55,000 bases of DNA from Bacteroidota bacterium (GCA_016868855.1 VGFP01000004.1:1-55000); one strand, 5' to 3'. Positions 44,074-53,974 are shown, numbered from the stretch's first letter. Numbers and translations: made by a program. The notes: generated by a model from the sequence alone, not told the origin.

Positions 44074-44439
44074 ATGAAAATTTACGGTGTTGCCATCCTG
44101 TCAGCTTGTTATTTTGCTGGTTTGATTATTGGTGAGTTGCTGGGAAATATGTTTGGCGTGAAAGGGAATCTGGGTGGTGTAGGCTTTGCAATGTTGTTCT
44201 TCATTCTGCTGACAGACTGGATGAACAAAAAAAATAAGTTGACCAAAGAGTATGCAGCAGGAATTTCATTCTGGACCTCATTGTATATTCCTATTGTTAT
44301 CGCAATGGTATCTATTCAAAATGTGAATGCTGCCATCAACAGCGGCACTGTTGCGTTGGTATCGGGAACTGTAGCTACAGTTTTATCTTTCGTATTGATT
44401 CGGTTTTTAATTTCAATGTTAAAACAAGAAGGAGAGTGA
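44074..44439 (+). CDS. madL: MadL-type transporter subunit
   Basis: A 121-residue membrane protein with four hydrophobic segments: VAILSACYFAGLIIGELLG, GGVGFAMLFFILLTDWM, SFWTSLYIPIVIAMVS and a C-terminal one. Length, sequence and position before MadM match the small subunit of the sodium-dependent malonate transporter MadLM. No malonate decarboxylase genes follow, so the transported acid may be another dicarboxylate. The stop codon lies 2 bases ahead of the madM ATG. Confidence 0.85.
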   Translation: MKIYGVAILSACYFAGLIIGELLGNMFGVKGNLGGVGFAMLFFILLTDWMNKKNKLTKEYAAGISFWTSLYIPIVIAMVSIQNVNAAINSGTVALVSGTVATVLSFVLIRFLISMLKQEGE

Positions 44440-44441
44440 TC

Positions 44442-45191
44442 ATGGATGCAGTTTATCAGATGTTTCTGAAAAACGGATTTGTATTGTCATTTTTGGTTGT
44501 TGGCATTATCATGTTGTTGACACAATTTATTTCTCAAAAAATATTGCGAAATAAAATTCCAGGTGTAGCACTCGCCATTGCCTTGGGCTTGGTCCTTGCT
44601 TCATTTGGCGGAAAGACTGGTATTACGGATATTCCGCTGTTTTCCGGCATGGCTTTATTGGGCGGCAGCATGTTGCGTGATTTTGCAATTGTTTCAACCG
44701 CATATGGTGCAAGCATAGTGGAGATCAAAAAAGCAGGTTGGGTTGGAGTCATCTCTTTGTTTGTTGGTGTGTTCTTTAATTTTATCGTGGGTGTTGCTTT
44801 TGCAATGTTGTTCGGTTATGCAGATCCGGGAGATATCGCAACGCTCGCTTCAGGAACTTGCACATTCATTGTTGGCCCTATTACAGGCAATGCTGTCGGG
44901 GCAAGTTCAGAAATCATCACATTGAGCATAGCCGCTGGAGTGGTGAAAGTGCTGATTGTTTCCGTGGCAACTCCTTTATTCAAGAATATTGTTGGAATAG
45001 AATCCAAAACATCTGCAATGGTATTTGGAGGTGTCATGGGAACCGTCAGCGGTGTATCTGCAGCACTTGCTTCTATCAATCCGAAATTGGTTCCATACGG
45101 TGCACTTACAGCAACCTTTTACACCGGCGTCGCTGCTATTTTATGTCCATCGGTGTTTTATCCAATCTTGAAATGGATATTGATGCAATGA
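44442..45191 (+). CDS. madM: MadM-type transporter subunit
   Basis: From ATG 44442 the product has 249 residues (a GTG at 44436 is an alternative start). It is highly hydrophobic, with MALLGGSMLRDFAIVSTAYG near 70-90, LASGTCTFIVGPITGNAVGASSE near 135-157, and GGVMGTVSGVSAALASINPKL near 195-215, as in MadM. With MadL it would import malonate or a related acid with sodium. It is the last gene of the symporter-led run and is convergent with the ECF sigma operon. Confidence 0.87.
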   Translation: MDAVYQMFLKNGFVLSFLVVGIIMLLTQFISQKILRNKIPGVALAIALGLVLASFGGKTGITDIPLFSGMALLGGSMLRDFAIVSTAYGASIVEIKKAGWVGVISLFVGVFFNFIVGVAFAMLFGYADPGDIATLASGTCTFIVGPITGNAVGASSEIITLSIAAGVVKVLIVSVATPLFKNIVGIESKTSAMVFGGVMGTVSGVSAALASINPKLVPYGALTATFYTGVAAILCPSVFYPILKWILMQ

Positions 45192-45209
45192 CTTTGATGA
45201 AAAAGAAAA

Positions 45210-45674
45210 TTATTTACGATTTCTGTTTCCCCAGGGACGGTTCATCATCTTGGCTATAGACGTATCAAATTTGTTATATGCTCCAGTATCCAGTTTGTTC
45301 CGGAGTACAATAAAATGATCAAAGGTTTTGATATCTGCGTTGGTGTTTTTCTGATTGATAAGGAATATCAACTTGATGGCAGAGCTGTCCTTGCTCAGAC
45401 TGCCCATGTTCCTGTATAAGCTGTCTTTCATCCCACGTATCTCACTCCAAATAGGTCTCATTTCCTTAAAGTATTCATCCTTTAAAATTTTAAAGGTGTC
45501 TATCTGGTTGTTGGACAATCCAATCTCTTTGTAAAAAGCCATTGCAAAGTCATCTTTGCTTTTTCTAGGTGTTTCCTTTTTTTGGGATGAAAAGAGGAAG
45601 AAGGCAAGCGCAAAATTGCTCACCATTAAAATAGCAACCAAAAAGATCAACCATTTGTATTTTGTCTGGCTCAT
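45210..45674 (-). CDS. Spy/CpxP-like periplasmic sensor protein
   Basis: A 154-residue protein with one N-terminal membrane helix (WLIFLVAILMVSNFALAFFLF, residues ~8-28) and a helical periplasmic part. LSNNQIDTFKILKDEYFKEM resembles the LTxxQ motif of Spy/CpxP-type heavy-metal or stress sensors. It is the last gene of an operon headed by an ECF sigma factor and overlaps the middle gene by one base (TAATG). It probably senses envelope conditions and acts on the sigma/anti-sigma pair; that is inferred from context. Confidence 0.7.
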   Translation of the reverse strand: MSQTKYKWLIFLVAILMVSNFALAFFLFSSQKKETPRKSKDDFAMAFYKEIGLSNNQIDTFKILKDEYFKEMRPIWSEIRGMKDSLYRNMGSLSKDSSAIKLIFLINQKNTNADIKTFDHFIVLRNKLDTGAYNKFDTSIAKMMNRPWGNRNRK

Positions 45675-45994
45675 TATGGTAATTCGTTGGGTTCTTCGTA
45701 AGGATTGATATGCTGTGGATTGTATTCTGCTGCAAGGGGCTGACTATTGTCTACTATTGGATTGCTGTTTTCCAATCGGTCAACAATGAAATAGGTATTG
45801 AGTCCGATGAAAAAACAGCCTATTGCCAATACCAAAGCAGGGCGGGTAATCAGTTTGTACAAGACCTGGTCAAATGTTTTCTCCTCTTTTCTCATCCTGC
45901 CCATGATACGGGTGAACAAAAAAGGCTGAGGCTCAGCTCTTTGTATTCCGTCCAAGCTGTTGATGATTTCCTCTATGTTGTATCTTTCTTCCAT
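45674..45994 (-). CDS. Single-pass membrane protein, probable anti-sigma factor
   Basis: The 106-residue protein has a cytoplasmic N-terminus (MEERYNIEEIINSLDGIQRAEP), a membrane helix near residues 50-72 (PALVLAIGCFFIGLNTYFIV) and a short outer tail. Neither a ZAS zinc motif nor another named domain is seen. Its place between an ECF sigma gene and a periplasmic sensor gene, one base from the latter, is the basis for the proposed role. It is much shorter than FecR-type anti-sigma factors of SusCD systems. Confidence 0.65.
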   Translation of the reverse strand: MEERYNIEEIINSLDGIQRAEPQPFLFTRIMGRMRKEEKTFDQVLYKLITRPALVLAIGCFFIGLNTYFIVDRLENSNPIVDNSQPLAAEYNPQHINPYEEPNELP

Positions 45995-46037
45995 TGTTTG
46001 TCCTCCTAATAGATGACTTTTTAAGCAGCTTATTGCG

Positions 46038-46610
46038 CTACTGTGTTAAGTTATTGAAGTTTTTTAATATTTCTTTCAGATTTGTCTTTGCACGGTGCAG
46101 CAATGATTCCACAGCGGAAAGGCTGGTCTTCATGATTTCTGCAACTTCTTGGTAACTCAAGCCCTCCACCTTGTTTAAGATGAATGCAACTTTATGGTTT
46201 TCAGGAAGTTGCTGAATTGCTTTGAATAATATGGCCGCCTTTTCCTTATTGTCCAGCTCAATGCCTGGATGGTGAAAATCAGACAACTCCAGGGTGGGTT
46301 CGTTGTCATCCCCCAAAATGGGACTCAAAAAACCGAATCTTTTTTTTCTTTTCTTTCTCCTGATAAACTCCAGCGCTGTGGTAACCCCCACACGGTAGAT
46401 CCAGGTTGACAGTGCAGACTCACCCTTGAATTGATGAATGGATTCGAAAACTTTGATAAATACATCCTGTGTAACATCCTCTGCATCTTCATTGTTCTGC
46501 AGCAATCCAAGTACGGTATTAAAAACAAGGGATTGCTTGGTTTCCACCAATTTTTTGAAGGCATGATGATCGCCCTCCCGCAAGCCTTTAATCAGTTCCT
46601 GTTCAGTCAA
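46038..46610 (-). CDS. ECF-type RNA polymerase sigma factor
   Basis: A 190-residue sigma-70 family protein. Region 2 is seen in LVFNTVLGLLQNNEDAEDVTQDVFIKVFESIHQFKGES, with the DAEDVTQDVF box near residues 41-50, and region 4 in QLPENHKVAFILNKVEGLSYQEVAEIMKTSLSAVESLLHRAK near 135-176. A basic stretch, RRKKRKKRFG, lies in the linker. It directs core polymerase to stress or envelope promoters. The two downstream genes, a membrane protein and a Spy-like protein, form its regulatory module. Confidence 0.92.
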   Translation of the reverse strand: MTEQELIKGLREGDHHAFKKLVETKQSLVFNTVLGLLQNNEDAEDVTQDVFIKVFESIHQFKGESALSTWIYRVGVTTALEFIRRKKRKKRFGFLSPILGDDNEPTLELSDFHHPGIELDNKEKAAILFKAIQQLPENHKVAFILNKVEGLSYQEVAEIMKTSLSAVESLLHRAKTNLKEILKNFNNLTQ

Positions 46611-46732
46611 AGCAATGGTTCAAATGAATGCTAAAGATAATGACAATTGATACTTTCAAATGTTAAAGGCGCATTCAATTGTATGAGTGGTTGAATTCAT
46701 CGATAAGAAAAAATCTTGTCAGCATTTTTCAT

Positions 46733-46740
46733 TATGTTTG
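46733..46740 (+). promoter_or_regulatory. Putative -7 element ahead of the hydroxyproline genes
   Basis: TATGTTTG is an exact TAnnTTTG match, 15 bases before the ATG at 46756. No good -33 box is present. It supports the start at 46756, because the longer open frame from 46687 would overlap the promoter. Confidence 0.35.
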
Positions 46741-46755
46741 AAAAAACAAGATTTC

Positions 46756-47658
46756 ATGGCAATTCAATTCAAATGGGAAGGGGTTTTTCCAGCGTTGCTG
46801 ACTCCATTTACGGCGGATGATCATGTTGATTATCAAATGTTCGGAAAAAACCTGGATGCACAAATTGCTGCAGGTGTAGCAGGTGTGATCATCGGAGGAT
46901 CATTGGGAGAAGCCAGCACACTTACATTGGATGAAAAGCAACAATTGGTAGCAAATGCATTGCAGAAATTAAACGGAAAACTTCCTGTCATTTTGAATAT
47001 TGCAGAAGGATCAACCAAAGATGCTGTCCATCATGCTAAAGTGGCTGAATCATGGGGTGCAGATGGCATCATGCTGCTGCCTCCCATGCGTTACAAGGCA
47101 GATGACAGGGAGACAGTTGTGTTTTTTAAATCAGTAGCCAACCAGACTGCTTTGCCTATCATGATCTATAACAATCCGGTTGATTATAAAATCAATGTAA
47201 CACTCGATATGTTCCAAGAACTGGCTGAATGCAAAAACATCAATGCCATCAAAGAATCAACCAGAGAGGTGATGAATGTAACCAGACTCAAAAATAGATT
47301 TGGAAACAGATTCGCCATTCTTTGCGGAGTGGATCCGTTGACAGTGGAGGAATTGGCATTGGGTGCTGACGGACTCGTTGCGGGATTGGTAGATGCTTTC
47401 CCAAAGGAAACCGTTGTACTGTATAATTTGGTTAAGTCCGGCAAAATGGAGGAAGCAATCAACATTTACAGATGGTTCATGCCATTGCTTGAATTGGATA
47501 TTCATCCCAAATTGGTTCAATACATCAAGCTTGCTGCAACTGAAATGGGAATCTGCTCAGAGCATGTGCGAGCACCACGATTGCCGCTGATTGGTGAAGA
47601 ACGTGCAGCGATTTTAAAAATAATCAGGGATGGCATCGCAACAAAGCCAGCCCTCTAA
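46756..47658 (+). CDS. DapA-family lyase, likely pyrroline-4-hydroxy-2-carboxylate deaminase
   Basis: From ATG 46756 the product has 300 residues. It has the Class I TIM-barrel features of the DapA family: IIGGSLGEASTLTLDEK near residue 45, MIYNNPVDYKINV with the active-site Tyr near 137, and NINAIKESTREV with the Schiff-base Lys near 165. In hydroxyproline catabolism a DapA-like enzyme converts Pyr4H2C to 2-oxoglutarate semialdehyde. The genes for the three other steps are nearby, which is why this role is preferred to DapA or N-acetylneuraminate lyase. The ALDH gene follows after 15 bases. Confidence 0.85.
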   Translation: MAIQFKWEGVFPALLTPFTADDHVDYQMFGKNLDAQIAAGVAGVIIGGSLGEASTLTLDEKQQLVANALQKLNGKLPVILNIAEGSTKDAVHHAKVAESWGADGIMLLPPMRYKADDRETVVFFKSVANQTALPIMIYNNPVDYKINVTLDMFQELAECKNINAIKESTREVMNVTRLKNRFGNRFAILCGVDPLTVEELALGADGLVAGLVDAFPKETVVLYNLVKSGKMEEAINIYRWFMPLLELDIHPKLVQYIKLAATEMGICSEHVRAPRLPLIGEERAAILKIIRDGIATKPAL

Positions 47659-47673
47659 TAAAAAGTTTCCATT

Positions 47674-49158
47674 ATGATATTCAAAGATGCAACACTACAA
47701 GATGTTGACCAAGCCCTCGTACAATCCAGCGCTGCATTCGCCGATTATGCTCAAACGAGTTTGAAAGTCCGGGCTGCACTCATGCGTGCCATTGCGGTTG
47801 AATTGGATTCACTGGGTGAAGATTTGATTCAGGTCACAATGTCTGAAACAAATCTTACAGAGGTCAGGTTAAAAGGCGAAAGAGCACGGACTGTTTTTCA
47901 ATTGAACAGTTACGCTGATGCATGCGAGAGAGGAGATTGGCTGGAGGTCAGCATCAACACTGCAGATACGGCACGTGTACCACCCAAACCCGATATCAGG
48001 AAAACTAAATTTCCATTGGGACCGGTGGTGGTTTTTGGTTCAAGTAATTTTCCATTTGCTTATTCAACTGCAGGCGGCGATACTGCTTCTGCATTGGCGG
48101 CTGGCTGCACGGTGATTGTAAAGGCACACCCTGCACATCCGAAAACTTCTGATATGGTAGCCGGCGCAATAAAATCTGCATTGAAGAAACTGGGCATGGA
48201 TGAAAATATTTTTATTCATCTTCATGGAGCTTCCAATCAGGTTGGTGAGGCATTGGTCAAACATTCCGCCACCAAAGCTGTTGGATTTACCGGGTCATAT
48301 CAAGGAGGTATGGCATTGTTTCATTGGGCCAATGAACGTCGTGAACCAATTCCCGTTTTTGCAGAAATGGGAAGCGTGAACCCCGTATACCTCTTTCCAG
48401 AAAAATTAAATGATAACGCAGCGTTATTTGCACAGCAATATGCAGAATCCATCACATTGGGTGTGGGACAATTCTGTACCAATCCCGGATTGATCATTGG
48501 GATAGAGAGCGATGCGCTTTCAGTTTTTGTCAGTCAATTGGGTGAAAAGATAACATCTATTGCAGCTGGGAAGATGTTGCATGAGGGCATTGCGAGCGCC
48601 TATAAAATAAAATCACAAAAAGCTATAGAACAAAATGCTGTTCAACTGGCTGGAAGCGCTTCAAATGCAAATGATACGATCAGCGGTACTCCCATGGTGG
48701 CGACAGTAGATGCAGATACTTTTCTTTCCAATCCTCTTTTGGCTGAAGAGGTTTTTGGCCCCTTCTCATTGGTTGTGAGATGCAAGGATATCAATCAACT
48801 TCATCAAATCGCTTCATCCATGAAGGGTCAGTTGACATCAACATTGATCGCTACGGAAGGTGAATTACAGAAGCACAGCAAATTGGTGCAAACCATTGCT
48901 TCAACATGCGGCAGATTGATTTTAAATGGTGTTCCAACAGGAGTGGAAGTCTGTTTATCAATGCAGCATGGCGGGCCGTTTCCTGCTACAACGGATGCTC
49001 GTTTCACATCTGTGGGTGGAGACGCAATCAAACGATTCGCACGTCCTGTCTCGTACCAAAATTTCAGCAATGCTCTCTTGCCTGAGGAGTTGAAAAATGA
49101 AAATCCACTTCAATTGTGGAGAACAGTCAACGACCAACTGACCAAAAATGCACTTTAA
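47674..49158 (+). CDS. 2-oxoglutarate semialdehyde (2,5-dioxopentanoate) dehydrogenase
   Basis: The 494-residue aldehyde dehydrogenase carries VVFGSSNFPFAYSTAGGDT near residue 112, VKAHPAHPKTS near 149 (FKxHPxHP-type, as in KGSADH), AEMGSVNPVYLF near 231 with the general-base Glu, and LGVGQFCTNPGL with the catalytic Cys near 269. It lacks a signal peptide. It makes 2-oxoglutarate from its semialdehyde with NAD(P)+, the last step of hydroxyproline use, feeding the TCA cycle. Its stop codon overlaps that of the convergent sterol-desaturase gene by 4 bases. Confidence 0.9.
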   Translation: MIFKDATLQDVDQALVQSSAAFADYAQTSLKVRAALMRAIAVELDSLGEDLIQVTMSETNLTEVRLKGERARTVFQLNSYADACERGDWLEVSINTADTARVPPKPDIRKTKFPLGPVVVFGSSNFPFAYSTAGGDTASALAAGCTVIVKAHPAHPKTSDMVAGAIKSALKKLGMDENIFIHLHGASNQVGEALVKHSATKAVGFTGSYQGGMALFHWANERREPIPVFAEMGSVNPVYLFPEKLNDNAALFAQQYAESITLGVGQFCTNPGLIIGIESDALSVFVSQLGEKITSIAAGKMLHEGIASAYKIKSQKAIEQNAVQLAGSASNANDTISGTPMVATVDADTFLSNPLLAEEVFGPFSLVVRCKDINQLHQIASSMKGQLTSTLIATEGELQKHSKLVQTIASTCGRLILNGVPTGVEVCLSMQHGGPFPATTDARFTSVGGDAIKRFARPVSYQNFSNALLPEELKNENPLQLWRTVNDQLTKNAL

Positions 49159-50411
49159 ACTACGAGGGTCTTTCGTTCAATCTTTGAAAAATAATAGGAT
49201 ATCAGCACACCACCAACTTGCAAGGAGAGAACAATGATAGGGATGGAGCTGCTTATTTTTTCTGCGCCAAACCAACCCTGTTGATCAATGACCAGCCAAA
49301 TGGTGTAGCCAGCCTTGATGAATTCCCAAACAAATGCATGTTTGTTTCCATCCATCAATTCAGTGAGTGCGTAGACAGTAAGAAAGATGAATAGTCCGTA
49401 GTAGAAAATACCCGGACTCCCAATGGCGGCCAAGTTTCCAAAAAGGTAAAACAAATAAGGCAGCATCAGAAACAATTGAATGACCGCCCATGTTTGTATA
49501 CCTTTTGAATGAATGGGATTGAATTTCTTGAAGTCATACACATCGTTGATTTTATATACCGGAAATCTTTCTTCCACATCTGCAGGTCGCCATCCTGTTG
49601 GCATGAACCAAATCTTCAATTTATCATTCCAGCTATTGGCATGCCATGCATCCTGTATCAAGAGCCACATGTGTTGGAAATTAATTTTGATCGGATTCCA
49701 TGTAGCTGCAGGTCTCGTGATGCCATATACAGCAGGGATATCTTTTTTCTCTTCTTGGAAAGTCCCAAAAAGTCTATCCCAAATAATGAAAATCTGAGAA
49801 TAGTTTTTGTCAATGTATTCGGGATTGATGGCATGATGCACCCGATGATGTGCAGGTGTTACAATTATTTTTTCAAGAATCCCCATTCGTTCAATGTGCT
49901 GTGTATGATACCAGAATTGGAGGAACAGGTGCAAAGGAGCGACTATAGCAATTGTTTGAGCGGGCACACCGAGCACAGCAGCTGGCAGCAAGAAAAATGT
50001 AAAAATTTTAAAGAACACTGATATACTCTGTCTCAGTGCACATGCCAAATTGAATTCTTCAGAGCTGTGATGGATGATATGTGCATTCCAGAATATATTG
50101 GTTCTATGTTGGATGCGGTGAATCCAGTATCCGGAAAAGTCCAATGCGATAAAACTTATGATGATTACTGCAATATTGTTTTCGATATGCGTTATCGCCA
50201 GATGTTGTACCATCCATCCGTAACTGATGATGGCTACACTGAGTCCCAATACATCTTTCGTCACGTTCGTGATGCCCGACATGAGTGAAGCGATCATGTC
50301 CATGATCTTCACGGTATCATGGCCTTTTTTCCAGCCGTACCATTTTTCAAAAAAAACCAAGAGCAGAAAAATGGGAATCGCATACATCAGGACCTTTCCG
50401 TAGGTTTCCAT
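49155..50411 (-). CDS. Sterol desaturase / fatty acid hydroxylase superfamily membrane protein
   Basis: From ATG 50411 the product has 418 residues. Hydrophobic helices lie at the N-terminus and around residues 40, 70 and 120, and again at 320-400. The diiron His clusters are HRIQHRTNIFWNAHIIHHSS near residue 99 (HxxxH plus HxxHH) and PAHHRVHHAINPEY near 205. The extra C-terminal membrane domain is common in bacterial members. The substrate, a lipid or sterol-like molecule, is unknown. It is on the opposite strand inside the hydroxyproline gene group and has no evident link to that pathway. Confidence 0.9.
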   Translation of the reverse strand: METYGKVLMYAIPIFLLLVFFEKWYGWKKGHDTVKIMDMIASLMSGITNVTKDVLGLSVAIISYGWMVQHLAITHIENNIAVIIISFIALDFSGYWIHRIQHRTNIFWNAHIIHHSSEEFNLACALRQSISVFFKIFTFFLLPAAVLGVPAQTIAIVAPLHLFLQFWYHTQHIERMGILEKIIVTPAHHRVHHAINPEYIDKNYSQIFIIWDRLFGTFQEEKKDIPAVYGITRPAATWNPIKINFQHMWLLIQDAWHANSWNDKLKIWFMPTGWRPADVEERFPVYKINDVYDFKKFNPIHSKGIQTWAVIQLFLMLPYLFYLFGNLAAIGSPGIFYYGLFIFLTVYALTELMDGNKHAFVWEFIKAGYTIWLVIDQQGWFGAEKISSSIPIIVLSLQVGGVLISYYFSKIERKTLVV

Positions 50412-50463
50412 ATGAGAGTATTGAACACCCAATTTCGTACTTTTTTAGTTAAATTGTAGAGCC

Positions 50464-51516
50464 ATGGCAACATCCCCACTTTCCCTCTCATTTGCTGAAA
50501 GCAAGCATGCACTGACCGGAAATATATTTCACTGCATCGATGCGCATACCTGCGGAAATCCCGTTCGGTTGGTTGTTTCAGGCGGACCCGCCCTGGAGGG
50601 GAACAACATGAGCGAGAAACGTCAACATTTTTTAAGGGAGTATGATTGGATCAGGAAAGGATTGATGTTTGAGCCGAGGGGACATGATATGATGAGCGGC
50701 AGTATACTATATCCTCCTCATGATGCTGTCAATGATTTTGCTGTACTCTTCATTGAAACCAGCGGATGTTTACCCATGTGTGGACATGGAACAATTGGTA
50801 CCATTACTGCGGCGATTGAATCAGGAATTGTTGTTCCTAAACGTCCGGGTTTTGTTAGAATGGAAGCTCCAGCTGGTTTGATAGAAATAGAATACAAGCA
50901 AACTGAGAGCAAAGTGACTTCGGTCAAACTTAAAAATGTACAGGCCTATCTCGACCAGAAAAATTTGGAAGTTGAATGTCCGGGTTTGGGAATGATTCAT
51001 GTTGATGTTGCATACGGTGGAAACTTTTATGCAATTGTAGATGTACAGGAAAATTTCAATGGACTGGAACACTACAGTGCCGATCAGTTGGTCAGCATGG
51101 CAAGATCATTGAGAAAGAACATCAACAGCAAGTACCAATTTGTACATCCACAGGATCCTACCATTCATTCTTGTACACATATATTATGGTGTGGGAAGGT
51201 ATTGGATTCAACTTCAACAGCAAGAAATGCAGTTTTTTATGGAGACAAAGCAATTGATCGATCGCCTTGTGGAACTGGAACAAGTGCGCGCATGGCTCAA
51301 TGGTATGCAAAGGGGCAGCTCAAAGCCGGTGATGCGTTTATTCACGAGAGCATCATAGGGAGCAAGTTTATTGGAAGAATAGATGAAGAGTCTGTCCTGT
51401 TTGGAAAGCCTGCTATTCGTCCCACGATCGAAGGCTGGGCAAAAATTTATGGATACAATACCATTTCAATTGATTCAAAGGATGATCCATTTGCGAATGG
51501 GTTCCAAGTATTATAA
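50464..51516 (+). CDS. 4-Hydroxyproline 2-epimerase (proline racemase superfamily)
   Basis: A 350-residue enzyme. Both catalytic cysteines are present: LPMCGHGTIGT near residue 105 and DRSPCGTGTSARM near 271, so it should be a two-base epimerase, not a trans-3-hydroxyproline dehydratase (which has Thr at the second place). The N-terminal CIDAHTCGNPVRLV is also typical. It interconverts trans-4-L-hydroxyproline and cis-4-D-hydroxyproline, the entry step of the pathway. No signal peptide is visible. The GH95 gene follows after 9 bases and is probably co-transcribed. Confidence 0.92.
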   Translation: MATSPLSLSFAESKHALTGNIFHCIDAHTCGNPVRLVVSGGPALEGNNMSEKRQHFLREYDWIRKGLMFEPRGHDMMSGSILYPPHDAVNDFAVLFIETSGCLPMCGHGTIGTITAAIESGIVVPKRPGFVRMEAPAGLIEIEYKQTESKVTSVKLKNVQAYLDQKNLEVECPGLGMIHVDVAYGGNFYAIVDVQENFNGLEHYSADQLVSMARSLRKNINSKYQFVHPQDPTIHSCTHILWCGKVLDSTSTARNAVFYGDKAIDRSPCGTGTSARMAQWYAKGQLKAGDAFIHESIIGSKFIGRIDEESVLFGKPAIRPTIEGWAKIYGYNTISIDSKDDPFANGFQVL

Positions 51517-51525
51517 CAAATCAGT

Positions 51526-53904
51526 ATGAAGTATTTTTTTTCTTGCATGTTGACATGCATCTTCCTCTCAACACATGCACAACAGGAGACCAGGATATGG
51601 TTCAATAAACCGGCTTCTTTTTTTGAAGATGCATTTCCGATTGGGAATGGACGCATTGGGGCCATGGCATATGGAGATCCAACCCATGACAGAATTTCGT
51701 TGAATGAAATCACCCTGTGGGGTGGTTATCCGAAGGATCCAAATATGAATGTGGATGCTGTAAAATATCTGCCACTTGTCAGAGAAGCTTTGTTCAATGA
51801 AAATTACAAAAAGGCTGACAGCTTGATTCGTTTCATGCAAGGATATTTTTCTGCATCGTATGCGCCATTCGGAAATATATTGTTGCATTTTGATCATATC
51901 GTTCCAACCAACTACCGTCGTGAACTGGATATTGCAAACGGAGTTGCAACTGTTGAATTCAAATCCAGCAATACCGAATACAAAAGAGAATATTTTGTTT
52001 CACATCCAGATCAGCTGCTTTTTATTCACCTCACTGCAAAGGGCGAAGGGAAGCTTCAATTTTCCATTCAAATGAATAGTTTATTGAAATCACGTGTTGC
52101 TGCAAGGGGAGATGTTCTCTCACTTTTCGGAAATGCACCCTCGCATGCAGAACCGAATTACAGAGGCAAGATGGCCAATGCGCTTGAGTACGATACCACC
52201 AAGTCAATGCGCTTTGCCGGCATATTAAAAATTATTTCAAATGATGGAACATCAACCTTTACTGACAGTTCGTTGAATGTCGACAATGCAAAAGAAGTCT
52301 TGTTGGCTGTTTCCTTGGCAACCAGTTTCAATGGTGCGCACAACAATCCCGCTGCAAACGGCAAGGACGAGCGATCCATCGCTGCCGCATATTTATCAAA
52401 GTTGAAAATCAAATCTTACACGGATATTCTTGTGCAGCATAAACTGGATTTCAATAAGTACATGAAACGCGTGGCGCTCGATTTGGGTCCTTCTCCTCAA
52501 CAGTCTTATCCAATCGATCAGCGCTTGAAGAGATTCGCGGCAGGAGAGACCGACAATGGATTGATCACATTGTATTTTCAATTTGGAAGATATTTAATGG
52601 TAAGTGGTTCACGCACCAATGAAGCTCCATTGAATCTTCAGGGAATATGGAATGAACAGGTGCGGCCGCCCTGGAGCAGCAATTATACCATCAACATCAA
52701 TACGGAAATGAATTACTGGCCAGTGGAGTCAACCAATCTGTCTGAATTCCATACTCCTCTGTTGACATTTTTAAAAAAGCTTTCTGAAAATGGAACATCC
52801 ACTGCAAAAAATTTTTACGGAGTAAACGGTTGGGTTGCGCATCACAATACGGATATCTGGGCCATGTCGAATCCGGTAGGTGATTTCGGGAAAGGCGATC
52901 CTGTTTGGGCAAACTGGACCATGGGTGGTACTTGGTTGAGTACACATTTATGGGAACATTTTCTTTTTACAAATAATACTTTATTTCTGAAGAAAGATGC
53001 CTATCCCATCATGAAAGAGGCAGCTAGATTTTGTTTGGAATTTTTGGTAAAAGACAAAAATGGAAACCTGCTTACGGCCCCTGCAACATCACCTGAAAAT
53101 ATGTACATCACTGACAAAGGAATCAGGGGGAGTGTGCTCTACGGTGGCGCAGCCGATCTGGCCATGATCAGAGAAATATTCAAGCAGGTGATGGATGCAG
53201 CAAAACTGTTGAAGACAGATCAATTGTTTGCACAGCAAATTGCAGATGCATATCAAAAACTTTTACCATACCAGATAGGGAAGAAAGGAAATTTACAGGA
53301 GTGGTATTATGATTGGGATGACCAAGATCCGAAGCACAGGCATGTCTCACATTTATTTGCCTTGTATCCTGGCACCAGTATTGGGTTGAAGCAGGAACCT
53401 GTTTTATCGAATGCTGTAAAGCGGGCATTGGAATTAAGGACAAACAACGGAACGGGTTGGTCTATTGCTTGGAAAATAAATCTCTGGGCAAGACTTCAGA
53501 ACGGTGAGCGTGCCTATGACGCCATCAAAAAAATCATGACCTATTATCCGGCTGATCAATCAGAAATTAAAATGGCTGGGGGAGGGACGTATCCCAATTT
53601 GTTTGATGCACATCCACCATTTCAAATCGATGGAAATTTCGGCGCAACGGCTGGCATTGCTGAAATGCTTTTGCAAAGCCATAAAGGTGATATTGTATTG
53701 TTGCCTGCATTGCCTGAAGACTGGAAATCAGGTTCTGTCAAGGGCTTGAAAGCAAGAGGGGGATGCGAGGTGGACATAACATGGAAGGATGGGCAATTGA
53801 AATCGGCTTTTATCAGGCCATCCACCAAAACAGAAAAAATTATTCGTTACAAAGGACAAACATGGAAACTTCGTTCAAGCAGTCCATTGTACATACAACT
53901 CTGA
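51526..53904 (+). CDS. GH95 alpha-L-fucosidase/galactosidase-type glycosidase
   Basis: A 792-residue secreted enzyme (signal peptide ending near STHAQ). The N-terminal beta domain opens with [21 protein letters not shown], followed by an (alpha/alpha)6 barrel containing [20 protein letters not shown] near residue 395, where GH95 catalytic Asn and Asp residues lie, and [17 protein letters not shown] near 705. Length and motifs match GH95. It would cleave fucose (or L-galactose) from plant or animal glycans in the periplasm or outside. Being next to a hydroxyproline epimerase, it may help to strip hydroxyproline-rich glycoproteins. Confidence 0.93.
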   Translation: MKYFFSCMLTCIFLSTHAQQETRIWFNKPASFFEDAFPIGNGRIGAMAYGDPTHDRISLNEITLWGGYPKDPNMNVDAVKYLPLVREALFNENYKKADSLIRFMQGYFSASYAPFGNILLHFDHIVPTNYRRELDIANGVATVEFKSSNTEYKREYFVSHPDQLLFIHLTAKGEGKLQFSIQMNSLLKSRVAARGDVLSLFGNAPSHAEPNYRGKMANALEYDTTKSMRFAGILKIISNDGTSTFTDSSLNVDNAKEVLLAVSLATSFNGAHNNPAANGKDERSIAAAYLSKLKIKSYTDILVQHKLDFNKYMKRVALDLGPSPQQSYPIDQRLKRFAAGETDNGLITLYFQFGRYLMVSGSRTNEAPLNLQGIWNEQVRPPWSSNYTININTEMNYWPVESTNLSEFHTPLLTFLKKLSENGTSTAKNFYGVNGWVAHHNTDIWAMSNPVGDFGKGDPVWANWTMGGTWLSTHLWEHFLFTNNTLFLKKDAYPIMKEAARFCLEFLVKDKNGNLLTAPATSPENMYITDKGIRGSVLYGGAADLAMIREIFKQVMDAAKLLKTDQLFAQQIADAYQKLLPYQIGKKGNLQEWYYDWDDQDPKHRHVSHLFALYPGTSIGLKQEPVLSNAVKRALELRTNNGTGWSIAWKINLWARLQNGERAYDAIKKIMTYYPADQSEIKMAGGGTYPNLFDAHPPFQIDGNFGATAGIAEMLLQSHKGDIVLLPALPEDWKSGSVKGLKARGGCEVDITWKDGQLKSAFIRPSTKTEKIIRYKGQTWKLRSSSPLYIQL

Positions 53905-53931
53905 AAACATCATTGTAAAAATCTATCAAAG

Positions 53932-53963
53932 ATTGAAGACGATTGTTTGAAACTGTAACTTTG
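53932..53963 (+). promoter_or_regulatory. Bacteroidota-type promoter for the FAD oxidoreductase gene
   Basis: TAACTTTG (53956-53963) matches TAnnTTTG exactly, and ATTG (53932-53935), 20 bases upstream, matches the -33 box in three of four bases. It lies 11 bases before the ATG at 53975, so the leader is nearly absent. Confidence 0.5.
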
Positions 53964-53974
53964 AAAAAAATCAG

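Noticed and set aside
46687..46755. N-terminal extension of the DapA-like protein
   Set aside because: It covers the promoter-like TATGTTTG and has no counterpart in the family; ATG 46756 matches the usual start.
50464..51516. trans-3-Hydroxyproline dehydratase
   Set aside because: The second catalytic position is Cys (SPCGTG), not Thr, so epimerase is the better call.
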